64,000 nt of DNA from Thiohalocapsa sp963695445. GTDB taxonomy: Bacteria > Pseudomonadota > Gammaproteobacteria > Chromatiales > Chromatiaceae. The position numbers and the translations under genes are program-made. Under the pieces are notes generated by a model. It searched no databases, was not told where the DNA came from, and saw only the letters and a list, made by a program, of their open reading frames with translations. Position 1 is the stretch's first letter. Every line of letters starts with the position of its first letter. Shown piece by piece: positions 30,101 through 38,604 of this stretch. Where the stretch lies: contig CAVOGV010000023.1 in assembly GCA_963695445.1 (NCBI GenBank), forward strand, positions 72,032 to 136,031, read 5' to 3'.

Positions 30101-30496
30101 TCGGTGGCGGTGGCGGTGGGCTTCATTGCCCTGGCGGGCGTTGCCGCGGAGTTCGGTGTGGTCATGCTGGTGTATCTCGACAACGCGCTCGAGCGTTACC
30201 GGGAGGAAGGGCGTTTGTCCAGCGTGGCGGACCTCGAGGCAGCCATCATGGAAGGCGCGGTTCTGCGCATCCGGCCGAAGGCGATGACCGTGGCGGTGGT
30301 TATCGGTGGCTTGCTGCCGATCATGTTCAGCGCCGGCACCGGATCGGAGGTCATGCGTCGCATTGCCGCACCGATGGTCGGCGGCATGATGACAGCGTCG
30401 TTGCTCTCCCTGTTCGTGGTCCCGGCGATCTACCTGCTCTGGAAGCAGCGTACCTTGGCGCTGGCACCTCGGCGCGGGAGTGACGCGCGCGTCTAG
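27177..30496 (+). pseudogene. cusA: CusA-type heavy-metal RND efflux pump, two frameshifts
   Basis: Begins MPARLIRWSIENRLLVVIAT at 27177. HME-RND landmarks: TSYPGQSPEVVEEQVTYPIT, the helix-4 motif GAMVDAAIVMIENAHKHLE, GSEFMPELFEGDFMYMPTTL and the C-terminal membrane helices to 30496. One extra base near 28452 breaks NYRPDERWAVVRRASEEVG, and another shift near 28975 precedes LGALGRGLGSEFMP. Restored it is about 1,106 residues; CusA is near 1,050. An additional stretch of about 50 residues (LLQPVKWPMQLLRPAAPQAL onward) sits before the GSEFMP motif. Exports Cu(I)/Ag(I) or a related metal from periplasm or cytoplasm with CusB. Both indels are single bases in otherwise well-conserved sequence. Confidence 0.85.
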
Positions 30497-30648
30497 CCCC
30501 TGTGTGCCTCTGCCGTCGCCAAATTCGATCGGGTTCGATCGGTTCGATCGGCGGCACCTCGCGGCCGCCGTCTTCGTTTCCTGTCAACTGGCCTGGTGCA
30601 GCAGCCGTGGCGCCAGCGCGCAACGAGCGTCAGGCCGCCAAGGGCTGG

Positions 30649-31584
30649 TTAGTCGCCGCCCTCGGCATCCTTGCCGGCCGCGTCCTGGGGCGCGGCGTCC
30701 CGGGCGATCTCGGTGAACTCTTTGGGCACACGGAGATGGCCGACGGGCAGCGGTTCTGTTGATAGCGACTGCAGTGTCAACCCCTTGCCGCGTTTGAGGT
30801 CCTGACTGCGCACTGACACGAAGTCTTCGTCCTTCGTCGACGCGCCAAGCCAATCGTAGCCGCGTTTCCTGGCCATAACGAACAGTCGGGCAAGGGTTCG
30901 GCTCTCGCGCTCGGTGATCCCGAGCGCCGCCTTGTTGGCCATGCAGTGCTCAACTGCGGGTTCTCCATCGATCAACTCAAAGACGATCCGGCAGCGGATG
31001 CCGGCGACCTCGTCCATCTTCGCGCTTGGCTTGAATGCCGGTTCTGTCGGCAGCGCGGGTGAACGCCGCGGCGTGGGCTCGGTCTGTGTCGGCGCGTCCT
31101 TTTCGGCCAGATCTCCAACATCGGGAGCGAGGTCCGCGGCGGCGGTCGGCGGCGCCTGATCGCGGCTAGAAGCCGCCGGGGTTGGAGCCGGCTGCGCCGT
31201 CACAGTTGTCGGTCCCACCGGCCCATTTCCGTCGCGAGGCGCATCTGCGGTCTGCTTGTCCAACGGCGCGGATTGAGACGGTGGTCCCGTCGGCTCCGCC
31301 GTGACCGGACCCAGTCGTGCTTCGACAGGTGGCGTCAGCGGCCGATAGCTGCGTTGCCCCGCATCGACGCTGTAGAGCGGGAAGAACTTTCCGGCCTGAA
31401 ACAACAGATACTCACCTGGGGTCTCGGAAGCATCGACACGGGCGAAGAACCGGGAGATCGATACTGTTCGATCAACGGCCACCGAGCCCGATGCCTGCAG
31501 TTGGTAGACCAAGGTCGCATCGCTCTTGGCGGAGAGGCTCGTCGTGCTGAGTGCCGTCAGTAGGAGAGCTAGAACAGGCTTCAT
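30649..31584 (-). CDS. Exported proline/alanine-rich protein of unknown function
   Basis: About 311 residues from ATG 31584 (MKPVLALLLTALSTTSLSAK); a GTG at 31608 is also in frame. A signal peptide precedes a folded N-terminal part (TLVYQLQASGSVAVDRTVSI, EYLLFQAGKFFPLYSVDAG), a long low-complexity Pro/Ala/Thr linker (about residues 90-185) and a C-terminal part (MDEVAGIRCRIVFELIDGEP, VEHCMANKAALGITERESRT). The pattern of a reporter-like beta domain followed by a Cys pair recalls small DUF4412-type periplasmic proteins, but this is not certain. Convergent with cusA; 152 bases lie between them, with no clear terminator. Confidence 0.75.
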   Translation of the reverse strand: MKPVLALLLTALSTTSLSAKSDATLVYQLQASGSVAVDRTVSISRFFARVDASETPGEYLLFQAGKFFPLYSVDAGQRSYRPLTPPVEARLGPVTAEPTGPPSQSAPLDKQTADAPRDGNGPVGPTTVTAQPAPTPAASSRDQAPPTAAADLAPDVGDLAEKDAPTQTEPTPRRSPALPTEPAFKPSAKMDEVAGIRCRIVFELIDGEPAVEHCMANKAALGITERESRTLARLFVMARKRGYDWLGASTKDEDFVSVRSQDLKRGKGLTLQSLSTEPLPVGHLRVPKEFTEIARDAAPQDAAGKDAEGGD

Positions 31585-31768
31585 AGTTTTCACTATTCGT
31601 GTAAGCACGGGCGATCACGTTTTTGCGTCATCCTATTTATTTAAGCGAGGTTAGCAGCGAAGCAAGTAAGGGCCAAGTGCCAGGCCGGATGGATCAGCGC
31701 CTCCGTAGGCGACGGCCCGACAATGGCGTCATCCGGTGGCTGACCGCCGCCTGGAGCGCTGGGCGCGC

Positions 31769-31808
31769 AGAGTTGCTTGGGCTTCCTAAGAGTTGCTTGG
31801 CCTTCCTA
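31769..31808. repeat. 20-bp tandem duplication
   Basis: AGAGTTGCTTGGGCTTCCTA is repeated directly with one base changed (GGG to GGC). It immediately precedes and slightly overlaps the VapC remnant. Confidence 0.6.
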
Positions 31809-31953
31809 TCCGTTACCCGAGGGCGACCCCGCCGATCGGCTAATCGTCGCGACGGCACTGATTCGCTATGCGGAGCTGGCCAGCATCGACGAAATACTGA
31901 GGGGCTTTCCGGCGCTGGCAATTACAGCCGATCTTTTCAGGACGACCGCGTAA
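31804..31953 (+). pseudogene. C-terminal remnant of a PIN-domain (VapC-like) toxin
   Basis: An open frame of 49 codons ending at TAA 31951-31953 reads PEGDPADRLIVATALIRYAE then LASIDEILRGFPALA. GDPADRLIVATA and the following L.S.DE.LRGFP match the last third of PIN-domain ribonucleases. The N-terminal catalytic half is absent and repeats precede it, so it is a relic. The rest of 31585-32358 shows no other gene. Confidence 0.55.
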
Positions 31954-32150
31954 GCCGGTGCCCATTCCCTGGGGACGGCTCATGGGCGCCCATGGCTCAA
32001 GGCCTCTCCGGCAGGTGAGCGTGTGTTGCCCTGGGGATAGGCATTTTGTCGCCGGGGATTGACAGGAGTTAAGACCCCATTGAAATTTGGGCGGGTGGCT
32101 GTCCATGAGGAAAAAGAAAAGACCGGACCCCGTTGGCCGAGACCTGACCA

Positions 32151-32204
32151 GCCCCCGCGGCGGCGCCTTCTCAGCTCTTCACCTCAGTTGAGCCCTTCAC
32201 CCCA
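32151..32204. repeat. 54-bp dispersed element, copy 2
   Basis: Near-identical to 21171-21223 (about 51 of 54 bases), same orientation, about 155 bases upstream of the PmrA-type box of the second cytochrome. Confidence 0.6.
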
Positions 32205-32358
32205 GTGCTCGCCCGGCTGGCGCAACGACGGCGTTGCGGTGGACGGGCCGCTGGCGCAGCCCCAGCCCGGATATCGGCCGCGCGTGCGGCACTCCGCGCT
32301 TTACAAGTGCGCAAAATGCGAATCGCGTCATGGATTCGACACGTCCGATTGCGCTGGC

Positions 32359-32375
32359 TTTAAGGTCTTCTTAAG
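32359..32375 (+). promoter_or_regulatory. PmrA-type box and -10 before the nine-heme cytochrome
   Basis: TTTAAG-GTCTT-CTTAAG matches YTTAAK-N5-YTTAAK. TATAAG at 32387-32392 begins 11 bases after the box, a spacing identical to that at 18355. The cytochrome start is about 190 bases further on. Confidence 0.65.
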
Positions 32376-32578
32376 GTTGTTTGCGCTATAAGGGCACCGC
32401 GGGAGGGCAGGTCAATTGTCGATCTGCGCGGATGCGGCTGTCGCCAGCTAGGTCTCCCGGGCGAGCCACCGTGCCGATATTCTTTCCGCGATTGTGCTCC
32501 TCGGCATTCGCTAAGACATCGACCCGCCCGGTGCCCGCCGTACAGCCGTCAGTAGACAACCAATAAGAGATACCAAAG

Positions 32579-35170
32579 ATGAGAGTGGATTCAATGCAAA
32601 CCCGATGTCGAATCGTGGATTCGGCGCGCACTGTCCGTGGCGGCCTCGTGCTGCTTGGTGCCGTGCTGGCGTGGCCCAGCCTTAGCCAGGCGGCGAGTTG
32701 TACGATCGATCAGCAGGCCCCAGGCATCAACCAAGGCGAGTCAGTAACCTGGTCCGCCACATTCGACAATACACGCCCGCGCATCCGCGGTTCAAACCGG
32801 GTTTACAATTGGACGTTCGAAGGCGGCAGCCCAGGCGGAAGCGCCAATTCGGGCGAGACCGTGACTTACAATTCGGCGAGTGGCGCCAGCGGCTTTTCCA
32901 CCACGCTGACGATAACCGACTCTCGCCGCCGCTCCGACACTCGGGTCGAATGTTCCGCGAGCGTTCTGGTCGCGTCAGCGGGACCGGTGGTTCCCGAACC
33001 AGTGCTTCCCGAACCAGGGCCTGCGGAACCAGTGCCTCCCGAACCCACGCTTCCCGAACCGGTGGCCCAGGAGAGCAACGGAGGTTTGCTGGGGCGCGAC
33101 CAGGGCACGCATGTGGTGGTGGGCGCCAACGACCTCGGCATGCACTGCGCCGATCAGGACGACAGCATCTTCAGCGTGCTGCCGCCGTTCAACGTCCTGC
33201 ATGCGCAGGTCATTCGACGCGGTCGGACGCCAGCCATCCTCGACGACTCCCAGGTCGAGGTAACCTACTCGGCGACTTCGAATCCCGACGATCCGGCAGG
33301 CCCGGATTCGATCAACTCCACCAGCGCCAATTGGCCGGTGGGCTTCGTCGGCGGGCTACAGGTCTACAAGGGCAACTTCTGGGACATCAATCCGGATACC
33401 GGAACTCCACAGGGATTCGATACCTACGAGCCGCTGTTCTTTGGGCTCCTGAGTGCGGACGCTGTGACTCTGGATCTGGGCCTGCCGGCCCCGGAGACCA
33501 CGTTGCTGACGGCCTGCCTGCCCGGCCCGTTGGGCAGTGGCGCGGCTGACGGCTCCGACTGCGGTTTCGAGCAGCAGGCGATGCCGGGTATCGCCGACGC
33601 GTACTACGCCAACGACCCGCAGCCGATGCACTTCGATCGCGACACAGGGTTCTTCGCGGATCTGCTGGGTTCAGCCAACAGCATCCCCGGCGTGGCCAAC
33701 CAACCCCTGGGCGGCGTGATCACGAACGTCAACTGGTTCCGTGCGGATGGCATCCCGATCCTGCCGGTGGACGACAGTGGCCGCGACAACGCCTACCCGC
33801 TGGTCCGGGTCATGGCCAAGCAGGCCGGCGTGGCCGTCGCATCCACCGACGTCGTGTTGCCGGTGGCGGCAGAGGCCGATTGCCAGCTCTGCCATGCGGA
33901 CCCGATCGACTGCCAGGACGAAGCCCTGCCGCCCGAGATCCAGACCAACCAGTGCAATGGGATCGCCGTGTCTCCGACCGCGGTTTCCAACACCGACTTC
34001 GTCGTCGAGATCATCGAAAGCGCGCCGGGAGACACCACGGAACAGAAGCTGCTGAATGCGGCGAAGATCAACATCCTGCGACTGCATGATGCCAAGCACG
34101 GCACCACCCTCGACGTGACCCGCAACGTCGTCTGCGCGAGCTGCCACTACTCACCGGCACTGGACCTCGCGCAGGTTGGCCCGCAAGCGGATCAGCAGGG
34201 CAACATCAGTATGTCGCGCGCGATGCACGGGCATCACGGCGATCTGCAGGTTAACGGGGAGTTGGTGTTCCCGGACATGCCCGCGCCGGATCAGCGGTCG
34301 CCCAGCGATCAGCAGAGCATCCTCGAGCAGACCTGTTACCAGTGCCATCCCGGCAAGCGCACCCAATGCCTGCGCGGGGCGATGGGCGGCGCCGGTATCG
34401 TCTGTCAGGACTGCCATGGCAACATGACGCAGGTGGGCAACGACTTCACCGGTCCGGACCTCATTGCAGACCGTGACATCGGCCCGCGTGTGTCTTGGGC
34501 CAGCGAGCCGAAGTGCCAGTCCTGCCATACCGGTGATGCGGTCAGCCCGAACCATCCGGCCGGCGCCCTCGTGGCCGACGACGGCATCCGGTTGTTGCAG
34601 GCGTATACGGTTGACGAGCACTCCAGCGCGACTCCCCCCGGTGACGCACTGCCCATCCTGTCGCCCAACTCACGCTTCGCCGAGAACGAGACGTTGTACC
34701 GCCTGAGCGGCAACGACGATGGCAGCGGCAAAGGGCATGGCGGCGTGATGTGTGAGGGCTGCCACGGCAGTACCCATGCGATTTGGCCAAACGCCAATCC
34801 CAACGCCAACGACAACGTCGCGGCCAACCAACTCCAGGGCCATGCGGGATCGATCAGCGATTGCCGCACTTGCCACATCACGAGCCAGTTACCCGATGAC
34901 ACCCAAGGCGGTCCGCACGGTATGCATCTGGTCGACGATAGGCGCTTCTGGAAGGAGGGGCACAAAGACGCGGCCAAGCAGCAGAATGGTCGACCCGGTG
35001 GTGGCACCTGCGGCGCCTGCCACGGCAGTGATCACCTGGGGACCGTGCTGTCGCGCACACCGGTCACTCGGAGTTGGAATGTCGAAGACAGCATACAGCC
35101 CACGGTGCTCGCGGGTGAGCCGGTTGCATGCAACCATTGTCACAGCCTGAACAAGAGCTTCGGGCGCTGA
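32579..35170 (+). CDS. Secreted nine-heme c-type cytochrome
   Basis: 863 residues, intact. ATG 32579 follows AAGAGAT; ATG 32594 is an alternative. A signal peptide ends near WPSLSQA. An Ig-like domain (about 35-125, CTIDQQAPGINQGESVTW) is followed by a Pro/Glu linker made of repeats such as VLPEPGPAEPVPPEP. GTHVVVGANDLGMHC and SVLPPFNVLHAQVIRRG mark a family of large extracellular or periplasmic multiheme proteins. Nine CXXCH motifs: CQLCH, CASCH, CYQCH, CQDCH, CQSCH, CEGCH, CRTCH, CGACH and CNHCH. A perfect GCCCGCC-GCAA-GGCGGGC hairpin lies 28 bases after the stop, before tlpA. Likely electron transfer at or beyond the outer membrane, in the same regulon as the ten-heme protein. Confidence 0.9.
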   Translation: MRVDSMQTRCRIVDSARTVRGGLVLLGAVLAWPSLSQAASCTIDQQAPGINQGESVTWSATFDNTRPRIRGSNRVYNWTFEGGSPGGSANSGETVTYNSASGASGFSTTLTITDSRRRSDTRVECSASVLVASAGPVVPEPVLPEPGPAEPVPPEPTLPEPVAQESNGGLLGRDQGTHVVVGANDLGMHCADQDDSIFSVLPPFNVLHAQVIRRGRTPAILDDSQVEVTYSATSNPDDPAGPDSINSTSANWPVGFVGGLQVYKGNFWDINPDTGTPQGFDTYEPLFFGLLSADAVTLDLGLPAPETTLLTACLPGPLGSGAADGSDCGFEQQAMPGIADAYYANDPQPMHFDRDTGFFADLLGSANSIPGVANQPLGGVITNVNWFRADGIPILPVDDSGRDNAYPLVRVMAKQAGVAVASTDVVLPVAAEADCQLCHADPIDCQDEALPPEIQTNQCNGIAVSPTAVSNTDFVVEIIESAPGDTTEQKLLNAAKINILRLHDAKHGTTLDVTRNVVCASCHYSPALDLAQVGPQADQQGNISMSRAMHGHHGDLQVNGELVFPDMPAPDQRSPSDQQSILEQTCYQCHPGKRTQCLRGAMGGAGIVCQDCHGNMTQVGNDFTGPDLIADRDIGPRVSWASEPKCQSCHTGDAVSPNHPAGALVADDGIRLLQAYTVDEHSSATPPGDALPILSPNSRFAENETLYRLSGNDDGSGKGHGGVMCEGCHGSTHAIWPNANPNANDNVAANQLQGHAGSISDCRTCHITSQLPDDTQGGPHGMHLVDDRRFWKEGHKDAAKQQNGRPGGGTCGACHGSDHLGTVLSRTPVTRSWNVEDSIQPTVLAGEPVACNHCHSLNKSFGR

Positions 35171-35336
35171 CCGAGCAGCGGATGCGGCTCCATGGGAAGC
35201 CCGCCGCAAGGCGGGCGCCCAGCAGAGAACAGGGGCCGGATCGGCGGCGGCTCTGCGTTCATGATGAATGCAACCGCTGCCCGCGGCCGCATGTTGCTCG
35301 GCGAGGCACTCTGGAAGTGCCACCTGGACTAGCGCC

Positions 35337-35921
35337 GTGACGACCTCGAAAGGTTTGCTCTCCTGGCGGACGGGCATCTCCGTTCTATTGGCCTTCGGTT
35401 GTTTGGCTCCGTGCCTGATCGCAGTCGGCGACGACGGCGGTCTCTTGCCTCTTCCCGCGGCGGAACCAGCCGCGCTGCGTTTGTCTGATCTCGACGGTCG
35501 GGAGCACAGCCTCCGCGATCTCCGAGGTCAGGTCGTATTGGTCAATTTCTGGGCGAGCTGGTGTCCCCCCTGCATCGAAGAGATGCCAAGCATCCAGCGT
35601 CTCGCCGAGCGCATGGACGGTCGCCCATTTGCAGTCTTCGGCGTCAACGTCGGAGAGCCCAGGCTGCGGGTCCAGTCCATGGTCGATCGGCTGAATGTGC
35701 GGTTTCCGGTGCTGCTCGATCGAGAAAGTGCCGTCTTTGCTGAGTGGGAGGTCAGCGTGTTGCCGAGCACTTACGTCCTGGACAGGGTAGGCGTGCCCCG
35801 GTATCTCGGACGCGGCGCACTAGAGTGGGATGCAGACGAAATCGTCGAGTTGGTCGGCGGTCTGATGGATTCGGGGTCGGGGGACGGGACGGTCCTATTC
35901 TCCGCCCCAGAGGCGCGCTGA
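35337..35921 (+). CDS. TlpA/ResA-like thiol-disulfide oxidoreductase
   Basis: 194 residues from GTG 35337 (VTTSKGLLSWRTGISVLLAF), chosen because it puts a signal anchor at the N-terminus; the frame is open further upstream. Thioredoxin fold with NFWASWCPPCIEEMPSIQRL (CPPC active site), FGVNVGEPRLRVQSMVDRL and cis-Pro in VSVLPSTYVLDRVG. Acts in the periplasm, probably reducing apocytochrome cysteines before heme attachment or maintaining copper ligands. Following a nine-heme cytochrome by 166 bases fits a role in cytochrome maturation. No strong ribosome site was seen. Confidence 0.88.
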   Translation: MTTSKGLLSWRTGISVLLAFGCLAPCLIAVGDDGGLLPLPAAEPAALRLSDLDGREHSLRDLRGQVVLVNFWASWCPPCIEEMPSIQRLAERMDGRPFAVFGVNVGEPRLRVQSMVDRLNVRFPVLLDRESAVFAEWEVSVLPSTYVLDRVGVPRYLGRGALEWDADEIVELVGGLMDSGSGDGTVLFSAPEAR

Positions 35922-35973
35922 CTCCGGCCGTTGAGTATAGTGATCCTGGGATTTGAGACAGCCCGCCGCAATC

Positions 35974-36038
35974 TAGACCTCCAGCGTTAAAGCTCAAGCG
36001 CCCTTCCCTCCCCCTACCCTCATCCATTCCGCCGCTTA
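35974..36038. repeat. Short dispersed element, copy 2
   Basis: TAGACCTCCAGCGTTAAAG matches 18275 onward, followed by a similar C-rich tract. It lies between tlpA and the 3' end of cbiO; the 232-base gap shows nothing else. Confidence 0.45.
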
Positions 36039-36153
36039 CCGTGCGGCACAAGATGCAGCGTCATTCTCGGACGCGGAAGCGACTGGACAAGAGGACAGGC
36101 GGTAATTGCTTTTCCGTATTCTTGGTGCTTCGTGGCCGAATATGGCCGGTAGA

Positions 36154-36945
36154 TCAGCGTCTGCCAAGATGGTGGTCCGGCTGCTCCGCTTCCGTGGCAC
36201 CGGCCCCATGCCGAAGCGACACGTGGTCCGGCACGTGCAGGTGCAGGTGCTCGTGGCGGTGCACATGGGGGTGTCGATGCAGCACGGCCTCGTGCAGCCG
36301 GCCGTCTTCGAGCACCACCGCGCGGTCGATGAGCTGTTCGAGGAAGCGGCGGTCATGGGAGACGATGAGCATGGCCTGATCGAGGGCCGACAGGTGGGCG
36401 ATGAGCCGGGCCTCGCTGGCCTGGTCGAGACCGGTCGTGGGCTCGTCGAGCAGCAGCACCCGCGGCTGCATGGCCAGCACCGTGGCCAGGGCGACCAGGC
36501 GCTTCTCGCCGGCGGACAGGCGATGGGTGACGCGCTCGGCAAAGGCGGAGAGGCCGAGATCGGACAGGGCGCGCTCGGCATCCTGGCGCGCGTCCGCGGG
36601 GGATCGGCCCAGGTTCAGCGGGCCGAAGGCGACGTCGTCGAGCACGCTCGGGCAGAACAGTTGATCGTCGCTGTTCTGGAACAGCAGCCCGACGCGGGCG
36701 CGCACGGGCAGGAAGTCCGCCTCATCCCGACAGGTGTTGCCGAAGGCGATCACGTCGCCGGCTGCCGGGCGCACCAGGCCCACCAACAGGTGCAGCAAGG
36801 TGGTCTTGCCCGCGCCGTTCGGGCCCACGAGCGCGACACGCTCGCCGGCATGCAGGCACAGGTCGACGCCGCGCAGAACAGCACGCGTACCGCGGCGGAA
36901 ATGGACATCCGCCAGACGCAGCACTTCCGCATCCGTCGTGCTCAT
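36154..36945 (-). CDS. cbiO: Energy-coupling ATPase of nickel/cobalt ECF transporter
   Basis: 263 residues. Walker A GPNGAGKTTLLHLLVG, Q-loop LLFQNSDDQLFCPSVLDDVA, signature LSAGEKRLVALA, Walker B RVLLLDEPTTGLD and H-loop LIVSHDRRF. After residue about 222 is a His-rich tail (HRHPHVHRHEHLHLHVPDH) likely to bind or buffer nickel. It starts 7 bases after cbiQ. Powers Ni2+ uptake through CbiM/CbiQ. The accessory genes and NikR indicate nickel rather than cobalt. Confidence 0.93.
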   Translation of the reverse strand: MSTTDAEVLRLADVHFRRGTRAVLRGVDLCLHAGERVALVGPNGAGKTTLLHLLVGLVRPAAGDVIAFGNTCRDEADFLPVRARVGLLFQNSDDQLFCPSVLDDVAFGPLNLGRSPADARQDAERALSDLGLSAFAERVTHRLSAGEKRLVALATVLAMQPRVLLLDEPTTGLDQASEARLIAHLSALDQAMLIVSHDRRFLEQLIDRAVVLEDGRLHEAVLHRHPHVHRHEHLHLHVPDHVSLRHGAGATEAEQPDHHLGRR

Positions 36946-36952
36946 GGCCCGG

Positions 36953-37681
36953 TCATAGCGTCGACCCCGAGAGCACGCGGTCGACCGACCACAGCACGGC
37001 GACCAGCACGACCGTTGCCGTCAGTGCCGCACTATCGGCGCGCCGCCAACACAGCGTATCGAGCAGTCGCAGCCGACCATCGAAGCCGCGGCAACGCATC
37101 GCGTCGAGTACCCGGCGCGAGCGGGCCAGGCTGCGCACCAGCAACATGCCCATCAGCCAGCCGAAGCTGTGCCAGGTGTGCCGGTCACTGCGCGGCACGA
37201 AGGCGCGGGCGCGCATGGCCTGGCGCAGGCGCGCGTACTCGTCGCCGACGAGCTGAATCTGGCGGACGGTCAGCAGCAGCAGATGGGCGAGGCGCTCGGG
37301 CACGCCAAGGCGCGCCAGCGCATGGCCGAGCCGGGCCGGTTCTAACGTGCCCAACAGCGCCAACATGGCCAGCAGCACGGCATTGGCGCGCAACAGAATG
37401 GTCAGCGCCAGTTCCAGCCCCTGCGCGCTAACGGTCAGCGGCCCAACACGCAGCAATGGCTCGCCGGCGACGGTGAACGGCAGCGTCAGCAGCAGCACCA
37501 GCATGAACAGTTCCAACGGCAGCAGCCGAACCAACAGCGAGCGCCCGCCGATGCCACCGGCGACGGCCAGCAGCAGCGCCAACGCGAGGGCCAGCGACAA
37601 GGTCGCCGGCCGCTGCAACCCGACCACGCAGAGCGCGAACAGCATCGCCGCGACGATGCGGAGCCGTGGGTCGCGGGCCAT
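36953..37681 (-). CDS. cbiQ: Transmembrane coupling subunit of nickel/cobalt ECF transporter
   Basis: 242 residues, several hydrophobic helices (IVAAMLFALCVVGLQRPATL; LELFMLVLLLTLPFTVAG). The coupling segments with Ala-Arg-Gly-type motifs are seen as YARLRQAMRARAFVP and RRVLDAMRCRGFDGR, which contact CbiO. Located between nikL and cbiO in the operon. Confidence 0.92.
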   Translation of the reverse strand: MARDPRLRIVAAMLFALCVVGLQRPATLSLALALALLLAVAGGIGGRSLLVRLLPLELFMLVLLLTLPFTVAGEPLLRVGPLTVSAQGLELALTILLRANAVLLAMLALLGTLEPARLGHALARLGVPERLAHLLLLTVRQIQLVGDEYARLRQAMRARAFVPRSDRHTWHSFGWLMGMLLVRSLARSRRVLDAMRCRGFDGRLRLLDTLCWRRADSAALTATVVLVAVLWSVDRVLSGSTL

Positions 37682-37735
37682 GATCCAATCCGCGCCGGGC
37701 CGCGCCAGTCAGAAACAGCCCGTGGATTGACCTAC

Positions 37736-38587
37736 TCACCGTCTCCGGCCTCCCGCGGAGCCAGTATCGGCCCCAGAACCGGCCCCGCGGGTACGCCACC
37801 AAAGCGCAAGCCCAGCCAGGCCAATGATGTAGCCGATGCCCCCGAGCACATCGCGCAGGCTCGCCCTGGAGCGTGCCGCGGCCAGTTCCTCGCGCAGGGG
37901 CCGTAGCTGCCTGGCAACGGCCAGCTCCATCGCCGCGGTCAGGGCCGGATCGATGCCGGACGGATCGACGGTCGATCCATCGACGGCCTGGGTCTGGGGC
38001 TGGCTCTCGGTCGGGTCTGAGTCTGGGCCAGCGGTGTGGCGAGCTGCACGGTCGCTGACTCCAGACGATGCGCAGATGCGACATCCGCCCCGGAACCCGC
38101 CGTTGTTACTGACTGAGAGGTCGCGGACCCAACGAAGGCCGGCGCCAACTCCGCGGCCCGCACGGTCCATTCGGCACGATGGCCGTCGCCGCTGCGCGCG
38201 ACGACGACATGCTTCGCCGGCGTCATGGCCCGGTAACGAAAGCTGCCATCGGCCGCGGGCGACAGCTCGGCCAGCAGCACTGCCGCTGGCGTCCTCGATC
38301 AGCACATCGACCCCGGCTGCCGGCGCACCGCCAGCAAAGTAGGCGGAGCCCTCGATCAGATCACCGTTGGCGGCGGCGAAAACCTGCAGCCGGTGCGCAA
38401 AAGCGGGAGACGCGCCCCAGGCCACAGCCAGGATCAGCACAGCAAGCGTGATGCGCAGCAGTGGTCCGAAACGCCGGCTCGATGTAGGCGACCCGGTGCA
38501 GGCACCGTGCCGCCCCTCGGTCCTCGACGCTTCCCCCACGCCGAGAAAGCACGCCGGACCCGCGACGAAGCAAGGCACCGTCCCCAA
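37736..38587 (-). pseudogene. nikL: NikL/CbiL-like accessory subunit of the nickel transporter, frameshifted
   Basis: The signal helix LLRITLAVLILAVAWGASPA is followed by FAHRLQVFAAANGDLIEGSA and FAGGAPAAGVDVLIEDASG; then a shift near 38285 moves to LLAELSPAADGSFRYRAMTP, and another near 38000 back to the first frame, which ends with RQLRPLREELAAARSRASLR, DVLGGIGYIIGLAGLAL and a short cytoplasmic tail. The last helix and the LRPLREEL coiled segment are typical of NikL/CbiL, an additional membrane component of Ni/Co ECF systems. The exact start is uncertain; 17 bases separate it from cbiM. Confidence 0.75.
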
Positions 38588-38604
38588 CCAAGTGACTTGC
38601 CCCG

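Noticed and set aside
18540..30496. Programmed frameshifting as explanation for broken genes
   Set aside because: Too many shifts in unrelated genes, no slippery heptamers noticed, and homopolymer-length changes in the cases checked.
36106..37431. 441-codon plus-strand frame opposite cbiO/cbiQ
   Set aside because: Spans the boundary of two recognised genes on the other strand; no protein features.
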